Assembly (NCBI GenBank): GCA_040391535.1
Contig: JBEBXQ010000075.1
Span: 1-24,233, forward strand
Direction: 5' to 3'
Length of the DNA stretch: 24,233 nucleotides
DNA from: JBEBXQ01 sp040391535
GTDB lineage: Bacteria > Bacteroidota > Bacteroidia > Cytophagales > Spirosomataceae
The stretch's first letter is position 1. Every line of letters starts with the position of its first letter. This document shows positions 15,768 to 24,028 of this stretch, in pieces. A program made the position numbers and the translations under genes. Below the pieces are notes generated by a model. The model saw nothing but the letters and a program-made list of their open reading frames with translations, was not told the DNA's origin and made no database searches.

Positions 15768-16742
15768 TCAGTTTTCCTTAAACTTCAGCGTAGTGTCAAC
15801 CGGTGACTCAGAAGGTCCTTTGTCTTTTCTGCCAAACACCGAAACATTCACATACCGCTTAGGGTGCTCCCTGAAATTGGCCAGTAACTGGTTCAGACTG
15901 ATTAAAGTATAATTCAGATTATTATACAGCTGTTCATCATTTAACAGCTTACCAGCCGACCCGCTGCCGCTTTCAAGGTCTGCCATGATTTTTTTGAAAT
16001 CGCCCAGCCCTTCCTGAGCCAGCGTCAGTGTTTGTTTTAACTGAAGATGATTGAGCGTATCCAGAAAACTGTTAGCATTGGCCAGTAATGGTTTGAGCTC
16101 TTTTTCAGTAGCTACGAGCGACGCCGAGAGGGTGTTCATGTTTTCAAGCAACAGACCGATTTTCTTTTCATTTGATGCGATCAGATGATTAATGCTGGTG
16201 CCGGTCTGGTTATAGTTCCGGAGTACGGTATTCAGGATCTCGCCGGTTTCTTTAAACCCGATAGCAACCGCATTAAGGTTCAGCACCAGTGAATCAGCAT
16301 GCGTAACCACTGGCAGCGCCTTTTCCTGAAGCATACTGGCGATGCCGGCAGATTGTACCGGTACAAGTGTATCTCCTTCCTGCAGGAGACTGCCTTCAGC
16401 AGGAATATTCAGATGAATAATTTTTCCGCCCAGCAGTCCGCCGTCTCCCAATACAGCCTGTGTACCGGCCCTTAAAACAATATCTTTGCGGATTTCAAGC
16501 GTTACTACCAGTGAGTTGCCATCGTTTTGCATCAGTTCAATCGATTTGACATTCCCTACAGTAAGGCCGTTCAGTAATACGGAATTGGATGCTGTGAGAC
16601 CATCAATCTCAGTGTATCTTGCATAATAAGTATAATTCTTGGAGAAGATGTCTGAACCTTTCAGAATATTGAATCCGAAATACAGCATCGCCATCGCCGC
16701 CAGACTCATTATTCCGACTTTTGCTTCTTTAGAGATCGTCAT
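15768..16742 (-). CDS. MCE-family (MlaD-like) lipid transport protein
   Basis: MCE proteins form periplasmic rings or tunnels that carry lipids between inner and outer membranes with an ABC-type partner. The 324 residues have an N-terminal membrane anchor (about 11-27, IMSLAAMAMLYFGFNIL), one MCE domain (about 38-116, with YTEIDGLTASNSVLLNGLTVGNVKSIEL and GGLLGGKIIHL), then a long helical region to about 285. This single-domain form with a long helical tail is the common Bacteroidota layout. The permease and ATPase (MlaE, MlaF) are not in the window. The gene lies 45 bp after the amidase on the same strand and is likely co-transcribed. Confidence 0.93.
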   Translation of the reverse strand: MTISKEAKVGIMSLAAMAMLYFGFNILKGSDIFSKNYTYYARYTEIDGLTASNSVLLNGLTVGNVKSIELMQNDGNSLVVTLEIRKDIVLRAGTQAVLGDGGLLGGKIIHLNIPAEGSLLQEGDTLVPVQSAGIASMLQEKALPVVTHADSLVLNLNAVAIGFKETGEILNTVLRNYNQTGTSINHLIASNEKKIGLLLENMNTLSASLVATEKELKPLLANANSFLDTLNHLQLKQTLTLAQEGLGDFKKIMADLESGSGSAGKLLNDEQLYNNLNYTLISLNQLLANFREHPKRYVNVSVFGRKDKGPSESPVDTTLKFKEN

Positions 16743-16787
16743 ATCATCTTATTAAGTTATAAAACACTGGTCTCTGCCTGTTATGTG

Positions 16788-17591
16788 TTAACCTTCGATA
16801 TTCTGTTTATATTTTTTCAGGGCTTTCAGCATATCTTCAGCTATTTCGTTCTGACCTTTCTCAGAGTTCATGTAAGCTTCTTCCTGCGCATTGCTCAGAA
16901 ACCCTGTTTCTACCAGCACACTGGGCATTGTAGCGCGCCAAAGCACAAGGAATCCGGCCTGCTTGACACCACGGCTGTCTCTTTTATTGTTCTGGCTGAA
17001 AGCACTTTCTACCTGGCCGGCTAATAACAGACTGCTGCTCAGGAAAGCACTCTGATAATTAGCAAGCATAATATGAGCCAGCGGAGAATCAGGGTCAAAG
17101 CCTTTGTATTTTTGTTTATAATCCGTTTCCTGAAGAATTACCGAGTTCTCCCGTTTCGCTACCTCAAGGTTATCCTCTGACTTGTGTAACCCCATTACAA
17201 AGGTTTCTGTTCCTTTTACCTGTTTCGAACGGGCAGTTGCATTGCAATGGATGGAAATAAACAAATCGGCTTTGTTCCGGTTGGCAAAAGCTGATCTTTC
17301 CCCCAGTTCTACAAATACATCCGTAGACCGGGTATAGAGCACTTTGACGTCCGGGAGATCTTCTTTTATTTTTTTTCCGAGCTTTAGTGCAATTTTTAGC
17401 ACAATATCTTTTTCCTTTGCGACCCGGCCGCGCGCTCCGGGATCTTTGCCTCCGTGGCCAGGGTCCAGGACAACAGTTGTGATGCTGCTTTTTGTCTTTG
17501 TTTCTGCCACTGGCGGCTCTATCCGATAGGTAAAAGCCAGACTAAATGAGAAGAGAAGTATTAAGCTTACAATTTTAAGAACTTTTAACAT
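16788..17591 (-). CDS. N-acetylmuramoyl-L-alanine amidase (Amidase_3)
   Basis: It cuts the amide bond between MurNAc and the stem peptide of peptidoglycan in the periplasm, a zinc-dependent reaction used for daughter-cell separation. The 267 residues begin with a signal peptide (MLKVLKIVSLILLFSFSLAF). The Amidase_3 domain fills the rest. Zinc ligands are His46 (VVLDPGHGGKDPGARG), Glu60 (KEKDIVL) and His115 (SIHCNA); the catalytic Glu228 lies in VLVETGFLSN. The insertion between about 130 and 200 contains a helix resembling the regulatory segment of AmiA/AmiC-type enzymes. It is divergent from lptD with an 85 bp gap and 45 bp upstream of the MCE gene. Confidence 0.94.
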   Translation of the reverse strand: MLKVLKIVSLILLFSFSLAFTYRIEPPVAETKTKSSITTVVLDPGHGGKDPGARGRVAKEKDIVLKIALKLGKKIKEDLPDVKVLYTRSTDVFVELGERSAFANRNKADLFISIHCNATARSKQVKGTETFVMGLHKSEDNLEVAKRENSVILQETDYKQKYKGFDPDSPLAHIMLANYQSAFLSSSLLLAGQVESAFSQNNKRDSRGVKQAGFLVLWRATMPSVLVETGFLSNAQEEAYMNSEKGQNEIAEDMLKALKKYKQNIEG

Positions 17592-17676
17592 TATTTTCCG
17601 GTTGGTGCGTTATGGGATGGAGTACAGTTCGGCTAACTTTGTCAACTCGTAATTACTATATGCAAAAATAGTCTAT

Positions 17677-20538
17677 TTGTTAAAACTGAAAAAGAAAGCG
17701 AATATTATATACTTCCTTTTGCTGACAACTTTTCTTACAGGTTGTATACTGGCAAAAAAGAAGCCCTCCGCCAATGCGGATCAGACTGTACAGATCAACG
17801 AAGGTAAAGCAGGAAAAGAAGCGGACGAAAAAGCGGCTCCATCGCATCCTTTAGCAGATTCATTACAATCCGATACCCTCAGAGCGAAGGCTGTGGGGGA
17901 TAGTATTGCCTTTCATACTGATTCCCTCCGTACCGATTCCCTCCGGATAGATTCGCTTGCAAAAACTTCTGACATTCAAACCACTGTAACCTACATTGCC
18001 CAGGATTCTACTATTAAGGATATAGACGGGAAAATGGTACACCTGTATGGAAATGCGGAGGTAAGTTACGGAACCATTAACCTGAAAGCATATTATATCC
18101 GGCTTAATTGGGTGGATAATGAAATTTACGCGGAAGGACGTTATGATTCCACCTCAAAGAAAATGGAAGGGGAGCCGGTTTTTCAGGATGGCCCGGAAAC
18201 TTATAATACCAAGGAGATCAGGTATAATTTCAAAAGCCGGAAAGGCCTGATACGGGGGGTGGTAACCCAGCAGGGGGAAGGGAATATCAGAGGGGATAAA
18301 GTGAAAAAAGATGAGGAAGGGAATATGTATATCCAGGGATCCATCTATACGACCTGCACAATGGAACATCCCCACTTTCATATTAATGCACCCAAAATCA
18401 AACTGGTTGAAGGAAAACAGAAACAAGTGGTTTCCGGTCCTTTTAATCTGGTGATCAGCGACGTGCCCTTGCCGCTGGGGTTGCCGTTTGGTTTTTTCCC
18501 TTTTCCTAAACAAAGAGAAATCGGGACTTCAGGTATTATTGTCCCGTCGTATGGTGAAGAACCCAACGGAAGAGGGTTCTTTCTTCGGGATGGCGGTTAT
18601 TACTTTGCCATTAGTGAACGCTTTAATGCGATCATTACCGGACAGATTTATTCTACCGGCAGCTGGGGAATAGGGGCAAGGTCTACCTATATCAAGCGTT
18701 ACAGACATAGCGGGCTCTTCGACTTTAAGTATAACCGGAACCGGTCTGGCGACGAAATTGATAAGATGTTCGGGAAGGACGTCAGGAATGATTTTTCCCT
18801 TAACTGGAGCCACACACCGGTGCAGAGGGGTTCTTCCAGTTTTTCTGCCAATGTCCAGATGTCCAGCGGAAACTTCAATCAGTTCAATTCGATGGATCTG
18901 AATAAGGTAACGCAAAATGCCGCCAGCTCTTCTGTTCAGTATAATAAGACCTTTGGCCAGTATGCACGGGCCAGTGCCAGTTTCAGGGTGAACCAGAACT
19001 TCGGGCAGATCAATCCGGAAACACAGCGGCGGGAAAACGGAAAGACGAATGCCTCTACCAATTTCAATTTCGGAATTAATCAGATTGCGCCGTTTGCACT
19101 GAATGGCGGTCGTGGACGATGGTATGAAAGTTTCCGCTTCGGGATGGATTTCAACGGAAGTTATACGGTAAATAATGCGTTGACTCCCATTGATACTTCC
19201 TATGAAAGGTTAAAGTTCAAAATCCAGAATGAGATTGATACTAACCGTGTAGGGAAGACACAGGTAGTGCCTTTCAATATGGATAATCTTTCACTGTTAT
19301 TGGGCGAAGGGCAGTTTACAGGGCGTTATTCCATCCCGATCTCTCTACCCAATTTTAAAATTCTCCGGTTCATCAACCTCACACCTAATGTCAGCTTTCA
19401 GGGAGAAGTATTCACCCGGTCTTACAATTACGAGTACGTAGGGAACAATACGATTCATATCGATACGGTAAACAGGGTCGGGACCCAGTACAGCTATTCG
19501 TTCGGGACCTCCATGAATACTCGTTTTTACGGGTTATTCCATTTCAAAGGAAGGCGGCTCAATGCGATCAGGCATACGGTTATTCCCAATGTCGCTTTTA
19601 CCTATACTCCTGATTTCTCAGGTGAACGCTATGGATTTGAGCAGAAAGTGCAGATTAATGAGAAGGGAGATTACCGGTACTTATCCCGTTTTCAGGGGAT
19701 AGGAAGTGGCGGTGTAGGAGGCTCCAGGGCATCCGGAAATATTTCTTTCGGCCTCAACAACTCCCTGGAAATGAAACTCCGAGCAAAAAGTGATACCGCC
19801 TCCGAACAGTTTGAAAAGCGTATGCTGCTGGATAATTTCGGGCTTACGGGGAGTTACAACCTGCTTGCCGACTCCCTGAATCTGTCCAATATCTCAGTCA
19901 ATGCCAATACGCGTCTGGGTAATAAGCTTAGCCTCAACCTGAATATGAACTTCGACCCTTATGCTTATGAGGAGATAAGGGGGAGCACAACAGGCCGGAA
20001 GATCAATCAGTTCGCGATCACAAAAGGGCAGGGGCTGGCCAACATGCAGAATCTGAACCTGGGACTGAGTACCAGCTTCTCACCGGAGAAGAAGAAAAAA
20101 AATACCGAACAGAACCAGGCCAAAACCGGCGCGTCAGAAGAACAGCTGGAGTTTATTGACCGGAATCCCGACCTCTACGTAGATTTCGAAATCCCCTGGA
20201 ATGTAAATCTTAATTATGTATTCGGAGTGTCCAAGCCTGGGCTGAGCAACGCGCAGCTGATTCAGACCCTGGGGGTTACCGGAGATCTGAGCCTGACACC
20301 CAAATGGAAAATAAGCATGCAGACCGGATTGGATTTTACCGCGATGAAACCTTCCATTACCACCTTATCCATCTATCGCGATCTGCATTGCTGGGATATG
20401 AGTATCAGCTGGACTCCCTTTGCCGGAAGTTCATACAGAGGAGGCAATTACATGTTTACCTTAAAAGCCAAGTCCTCCATTCTGCAGGATCTGAAACTTA
20501 CCCGCAGGCGTTCTGTACTTGATCAGGGAGGGTTTTAA
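17677..20538 (+). CDS. lptD: LptD/OstA-like LPS assembly outer-membrane protein, TTG start, lipobox-like N-terminus
   Basis: LptD is the outer-membrane barrel that inserts lipopolysaccharide into the outer leaflet. The 953 residues contain an N-terminal export signal, a low-complexity Ser/Asp linker with a DSLR repeat (about 62-93), an OstA/LptA-like jellyroll domain (about 100-250, with MVHLYGNAEVSYGTINLKAYYIRL), and a large barrel region (about 260-950) rich in alternating aromatic and Asn/Gly strands. TTG at 17677 is the only start: upstream codons run to TAA at 17650 without ATG or GTG, and a nearby ATG at 17660 stops after three codons. The signal ends in LTGC (20-23), a fitting lipobox, which is not expected for E. 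coli-type LptD. It is divergent from the amidase-MCE pair. Confidence 0.9.
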   Translation: MLKLKKKANIIYFLLLTTFLTGCILAKKKPSANADQTVQINEGKAGKEADEKAAPSHPLADSLQSDTLRAKAVGDSIAFHTDSLRTDSLRIDSLAKTSDIQTTVTYIAQDSTIKDIDGKMVHLYGNAEVSYGTINLKAYYIRLNWVDNEIYAEGRYDSTSKKMEGEPVFQDGPETYNTKEIRYNFKSRKGLIRGVVTQQGEGNIRGDKVKKDEEGNMYIQGSIYTTCTMEHPHFHINAPKIKLVEGKQKQVVSGPFNLVISDVPLPLGLPFGFFPFPKQREIGTSGIIVPSYGEEPNGRGFFLRDGGYYFAISERFNAIITGQIYSTGSWGIGARSTYIKRYRHSGLFDFKYNRNRSGDEIDKMFGKDVRNDFSLNWSHTPVQRGSSSFSANVQMSSGNFNQFNSMDLNKVTQNAASSSVQYNKTFGQYARASASFRVNQNFGQINPETQRRENGKTNASTNFNFGINQIAPFALNGGRGRWYESFRFGMDFNGSYTVNNALTPIDTSYERLKFKIQNEIDTNRVGKTQVVPFNMDNLSLLLGEGQFTGRYSIPISLPNFKILRFINLTPNVSFQGEVFTRSYNYEYVGNNTIHIDTVNRVGTQYSYSFGTSMNTRFYGLFHFKGRRLNAIRHTVIPNVAFTYTPDFSGERYGFEQKVQINEKGDYRYLSRFQGIGSGGVGGSRASGNISFGLNNSLEMKLRAKSDTASEQFEKRMLLDNFGLTGSYNLLADSLNLSNISVNANTRLGNKLSLNLNMNFDPYAYEEIRGSTTGRKINQFAITKGQGLANMQNLNLGLSTSFSPEKKKKNTEQNQAKTGASEEQLEFIDRNPDLYVDFEIPWNVNLNYVFGVSKPGLSNAQLIQTLGVTGDLSLTPKWKISMQTGLDFTAMKPSITTLSIYRDLHCWDMSISWTPFAGSSYRGGNYMFTLKAKSSILQDLKLTRRRSVLDQGGF

Positions 20539-20756
20539 TTGAGAAAAGTACTTGTATCCTGCTGATGATGTGTTACATTTGCAATCCAAATATCCACTTT
20601 AACTTAAGAAAAAACAGCTCAGTTTCAGCTACCGCCTGAAACCGGTTGTCATATGGACAGCATATACATTTCTCCGAAATGCAGGCAGAATGAATGCTGT
20701 TTTAAATTTTAATTTTAAATTCGTAACTTCATAGTTCATTTGTTACTTTAATAATA
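20539..20756 (+). promoter_or_regulatory. Candidate leader/attenuator region of leuA (short ORF plus hairpins)
   Basis: This 218 bp gap after lptD holds a 24-codon ORF (20565-20639, tandem ATGs, TGA stop). Its stop lies in the 3' arm of a perfect 7-bp hairpin: GTTTCAG 20622-20628, CTGAAAC 20636-20642. Downstream is a second structure with outer arms ACAGCAT 20657-20663 and ATGCTGT 20694-20700, extendable by two G-U pairs. It encloses a perfect CATTTC-TCC-GAAATG hairpin (20667-20681), and a T-rich run follows from 20700. The layout resembles a transcription attenuator. The ORF has only one Leu and one Val codon, so classical leucine attenuation is not supported. No promoter that I would trust is visible upstream of it. 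Confidence 0.4.
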
Positions 20757-21917
20757 ATGAGTCAACGGGTATATATTTTTGATACTACTTTGCGCGACGG
20801 CGAACAGGTGCCGGGTTGCCAGCTTACTACAGAAGAGAAAATAATAGTGGCCCAGCAATTGGAGAAGTTGGGGGTTGATATTATCGAAGCTGGTTTTCCT
20901 GTTTCCAGTCCCGGCGATTTTCGCTCGGTAGTCGAAATTTCCAAAGCGGTGAAGGAGCCAACAGTCTGCGCTTTATCAAGAGCAGTAAAAGGTGATATTG
21001 AAGCAGCAGGTGAAGCCCTGAAATATGCGAAACGAGGCCGTATCCATACAGGGATCGGATCATCGGATATTCATATCCAGCATAAATTCAACACCACCAG
21101 GGAAAAGATTATCGAAAGGGCTATCGATGCCACCAAACTCGCAAGAACGCTGGTTGAGGATGTGGAGTTTTACTGTGAAGATGCCGGTCGTGCCGACCTT
21201 GTTTTTCTGGCACAGCTCGTTGAAGCTGTCATTGGTGCCGGAGCCACGGTTGTGAATATACCCGATACAACCGGATATTGCCTCCCTGAAGAATACGGCG
21301 GGAAAATAAGGTACATTTTTGAAAATGTTAAAAATGTACATAAAGCCACCATTTCCATTCACTGTCATAATGACCTCGGCCTGGCGACAGCCAATTCCCT
21401 TGCGGGGATCAGCTATGGTGCAAGGCAGGTGGAAGTTACCATGAATGGTATTGGTGAAAGAGCCGGTAACACTTCGCTCGAAGAAGTGGTAATGGCTTTG
21501 AAAGTGCATAAAGAGCTGGGCTTTGAGACCGGTATCAATACCTCATTGATTTACCCGACCAGCCAGTTGGTTTCAAAAATGATGCGGATGCCTGTTCAGG
21601 CTAATAAAGCCATTGTCGGCCGTAATGCTTTTGCACATTCATCCGGTATTCATCAGGATGGGTTCCTGAAAAATAACCTGACTTATGAAATTATGAATCC
21701 ACATGATGTGGGTGTAGATAAGTCTGATATTCTGCTTACAGCCCGCTCAGGAAGACATGCGTTGAAACACCGTTTCGAACTTCTGGGTTTTAAATATGAT
21801 AAAGCAACCCTTGATGAGTTATATCGTAGGTTCCTGGAAGTAGCAGATGTAAAAAAAGAAGTGAACGATGGAGATCTTGTAGAGCTTTCAAAAGCCTTTG
21901 ATCTGCAATTGAAATAA
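20757..21917 (+). CDS. leuA: 2-isopropylmalate synthase, short form without the LeuA regulatory domain
   Basis: It condenses 2-ketoisovalerate with acetyl-CoA to 2-isopropylmalate, the first committed step of leucine synthesis. The 386-residue product has the HMGL-like TIM barrel: DTTLRDGEQVPG (9-20) with the metal-binding Asp9, the ligands His202 and His204 in IHCHNDLGLATANS, and GIGERAGNTSLEE (231-243). After the barrel there is a helical subdomain (GRNAFAHSSGIHQDGFLKN, ARSGRHALKHRFELLG), then the protein ends. The roughly 110-residue C-terminal allosteric leucine-binding domain of the usual 500-residue enzymes is absent. No leuB, leuC or leuD lies next to it. Homocitrate or citramalate synthase are less likely alternatives given the motifs. 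It is followed by an intrinsic terminator. Confidence 0.9.
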   Translation: MSQRVYIFDTTLRDGEQVPGCQLTTEEKIIVAQQLEKLGVDIIEAGFPVSSPGDFRSVVEISKAVKEPTVCALSRAVKGDIEAAGEALKYAKRGRIHTGIGSSDIHIQHKFNTTREKIIERAIDATKLARTLVEDVEFYCEDAGRADLVFLAQLVEAVIGAGATVVNIPDTTGYCLPEEYGGKIRYIFENVKNVHKATISIHCHNDLGLATANSLAGISYGARQVEVTMNGIGERAGNTSLEEVVMALKVHKELGFETGINTSLIYPTSQLVSKMMRMPVQANKAIVGRNAFAHSSGIHQDGFLKNNLTYEIMNPHDVGVDKSDILLTARSGRHALKHRFELLGFKYDKATLDELYRRFLEVADVKKEVNDGDLVELSKAFDLQLK

Positions 21918-21957
21918 TAACATAAGAACAGAGTCATCCGTACAAAAGGGATGAAAC

Positions 21958-21999
21958 ACCGGCGGGAATATTCCAGATAATTTTTCCGCCGGTTTTTTT
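21958..21999 (+). terminator. Intrinsic terminator after leuA
   Basis: Perfect 8-bp GC-rich arms ACCGGCGG (21958-21965) and CCGCCGGT (21986-21993) are followed by seven T residues (21993-21999). The stem is 40 bp after the leuA stop and is the clearest terminator in the window. Confidence 0.9.
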
Positions 22000-22196
22000 A
22001 TGGATAGGGTGCATCTGGCAGGTCATGCGCCAGAAATGATGTAGACTTTAGGTTCTCTCTGAACTTTTATGCAGGCTTTCCTGCTTTTACTTATATGAAA
22101 TAGATCATATATCTGGTATTCATGTATACATTTTCACTTTGTATCAGATATATTTGAAATCATTATTGTACTATCAAATAACAAAATAACGATCAA
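22000..22196 (+). promoter_or_regulatory. Upstream region of lpdA with candidate -7 box and palindromes
   Basis: TATATTTG at 22149-22156 matches the Bacteroidota TAnnTTTG -7 consensus exactly and lies 40 bp before the lpdA ATG. The -33 position has no TTTG; instead a perfect 10-bp palindrome, ATGTATACAT, occupies 22122-22131. Farther up are two small hairpins: TCTGGC/GCCAGA at 22014-22034, and GCAGG-CTTT-CCTGC at 22071-22084 followed by TTTT. No coding frame is convincing here. Confidence 0.4.
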
Positions 22197-23594
22197 ATGG
22201 CTCAAGCATACGATGTCATCGTAATAGGAAGTGGTCCTGGCGGATATCCGACCGCAATTCGTGCTTCTCAACTTGGATTGAAAGTGGCAATTGTTGAAAA
22301 AGAAAACCTGGGAGGTATCTGTCTGAACTGGGGGTGCATTCCCACCAAAGCCTTGCTTAAAAGCGCGCAGGTATTTGAATACATTAAACATGCCAAAGAT
22401 TACGGCATTACTGTATCTGATTATTCATCTGATTTTGGAGCGGTCATTAAAAGGAGCCGTGGTGTTGCAGAAGGAATGAGCAAAGGAGTGGCTTTCCTGA
22501 TGAAGAAAAATAAAATTGATGTGATTTCCGGTGCAGGAAAGGTGAAGGTTGGAAAAAAGGTAGAAGTAACCGATAAAGAGGGTAAGAAAACCGAATATAC
22601 CGCATCTAAAGGTGTAGTAATCGCCACAGGAGCACGTGCCCGTGAATTACCGAATATCAAAATAGACGGTACTAAGGTTATCGAATACCGGAAGGCCATG
22701 AGCCTTGAAAAGCAACCGGAGAAACTGCTGGTAGTGGGATCCGGGGCGATCGGTATGGAGTTTGCCTATGTATATGCAAGCCTTGGTACAAAAGTGACCA
22801 TTGTGGAATTCATGCCCAATGTGGTTCCGGTAGAGGACGAAGATATTTCGAAAGAAATTGCCAAGCAATATAAGAAACTGGGAATAGAAATACTGACCAG
22901 TTCGTCCGTTGAAAAGGTGGATACATCAGGCAAAGGATGCAAGGTATTGGTGAAAACACCTTCCGGTGAAAAAACCTTTGATGTGGATGTTGTATTATCT
23001 GCAGCCGGTATTACTTCAAATATTGAAAATATCGGCCTGGAAGAAGCCGGTATTAAAACAGATAAGGGTAAAATCGTCGTAAACGAGTGGTACGAAACCG
23101 GTGTGGATGGTATTTATGCAATCGGAGACTGTACGCCCGGCCCTGCATTGGCACACGTAGCCACAGCCGAGGGGATTATTTGTGCGGAAAGAATCGCAGG
23201 CCATAAAACAGAGCCGCTTGACTATGGAAATATTCCGGGATGTACCTATTGTCAGCCTGAAATCGCTTCCGTAGGCCTTACCGAGAAAAAAGCGAAAGAG
23301 GCAGGTTATGAGATTAAAGTCGGGAAATTCCCGTTTGCAGCATCAGGTAAGGCTACTGCCGCCGGTGTGAAAGAAGGTTTTGTGAAGGTAATCTTTGACG
23401 CTAAGTATGGCGAGTTCCTGGGCGCGCATATGATCGGTGCCAATGTAACCGAAATGATCGCAGAAGTTGTAGTGGCCAGAAAGCTGGAAACTACCTCTCA
23501 TGAGATTCTGAGGTCGGTGCATCCTCACCCTACGATGTCTGAAGCTGTGAAAGGCGCTACAGAGGCGGCATATGGCGAAGCTATCGACTTATAA
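22197..23594 (+). CDS. lpdA: Dihydrolipoyl dehydrogenase (E3)
   Basis: It reoxidises dihydrolipoamide of the pyruvate, 2-oxoglutarate or branched-chain 2-oxoacid dehydrogenase complexes (or the glycine cleavage system), passing electrons through FAD to NAD. The 465 residues show the FAD-binding GSGPGGYPTAIRASQLG (11-27), the redox disulfide Cys42/Cys47 in GGICLNWGCIPTK, the NAD-binding VVGSGAIGMEFAYVYASLG, a second FAD segment (YAIGDCTPGPALAHVA) and the dimer-interface HPHPTMSE with catalytic His444 and Glu449. It is a stand-alone gene; no E1 or E2 component is adjacent. It has its own upstream promoter-like region and a downstream hairpin, so it is probably monocistronic. Confidence 0.96.
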   Translation: MAQAYDVIVIGSGPGGYPTAIRASQLGLKVAIVEKENLGGICLNWGCIPTKALLKSAQVFEYIKHAKDYGITVSDYSSDFGAVIKRSRGVAEGMSKGVAFLMKKNKIDVISGAGKVKVGKKVEVTDKEGKKTEYTASKGVVIATGARARELPNIKIDGTKVIEYRKAMSLEKQPEKLLVVGSGAIGMEFAYVYASLGTKVTIVEFMPNVVPVEDEDISKEIAKQYKKLGIEILTSSSVEKVDTSGKGCKVLVKTPSGEKTFDVDVVLSAAGITSNIENIGLEEAGIKTDKGKIVVNEWYETGVDGIYAIGDCTPGPALAHVATAEGIICAERIAGHKTEPLDYGNIPGCTYCQPEIASVGLTEKKAKEAGYEIKVGKFPFAASGKATAAGVKEGFVKVIFDAKYGEFLGAHMIGANVTEMIAEVVVARKLETTSHEILRSVHPHPTMSEAVKGATEAAYGEAIDL

Positions 23595-23609
23595 GGTATA
23601 TACAGATAC

Positions 23610-23650
23610 ATTACAAAGCCTCTTTCTTAATTGGAGAGAGGCTTTGTTGT
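23610..23650 (+). terminator. Terminator-like hairpin after lpdA
   Basis: Arms ACAAAGCCTCT (23613-23623) and AGAGGCTTTGT (23637-23647) are perfectly complementary. The stem extends inward by three more pairs (one G-U) to a 7-base loop TTAATTG. The following sequence is only weakly T-rich, so termination may be less complete than after leuA. It begins 18 bp past the lpdA stop. Confidence 0.75.
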
Positions 23651-23680
23651 ACTATCGGGAATCTAAATCTGAAGAGTATC

Positions 23681-24028
23681 ATGAGTAATATAGAAGAGCA
23701 CTCCCTGGAATACCAATGGGAGCAGTTAATGGATCAGTTGGAAGAGATGATAGGGAAACGCCCGGCCGACCTGAATGGTGTATTGTTTTTGATTGGTGTA
23801 CAGGAATTGGGGAAAGGGATTGCGCATTTCTCGAAGGAGCAAAAGCAGGATCTGATGCATATCGGGATATGCAAAGTGCTGAGTCTTTCCAATTATTATG
23901 AGTTTGAACACCGGGATAAAGACGGATGGCCTCACTATAAGTTAGTTCAGCCCTTGCCTTTCAGCGGCCTTATGACGCAGGAAAAGCTTTTGCAAATGCA
24001 TGTGATTGAATATTTTAAGGGGTTATAA
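23681..24028 (+). CDS. Uncharacterised small conserved-looking protein (115 aa)
   Basis: I cannot name a function. The 115 residues form a soluble, mostly helical protein without signal peptide, membrane segment or metal-binding cysteines. Recognisable blocks are GVLFLIGVQELGKG (33-46), FSKEQKQDLMHIGICKVL and DGWPHYKLVQPLPF, which have the regular, fully codon-like look of a conserved family; proteins of similar length and blocks occur in Bacteroidota as hypotheticals. It starts 33 bp after the lpdA terminator hairpin. A weak promoter match (TTTG 23643-23646, TAAATCTG 23664-23671) would leave almost no 5' leader, so I do not call it. It could also be expressed by read-through from lpdA. Confidence 0.8.
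   Translation: MSNIEEHSLEYQWEQLMDQLEEMIGKRPADLNGVLFLIGVQELGKGIAHFSKEQKQDLMHIGICKVLSLSNYYEFEHRDKDGWPHYKLVQPLPFSGLMTQEKLLQMHVIEYFKGL

Noticed and set aside
17880..17960. Short direct repeats (gattccctccg units) in lptD as a possible regulatory or mobile repeat
   Set aside because: They encode a DSLR-type low-complexity linker in frame within the LptD periplasmic region; simple internal duplication explains them.
21060..21509. 149-codon minus-strand frame inside leuA
   Set aside because: It is fully antisense to conserved catalytic motifs of LeuA and has no recognisable features.
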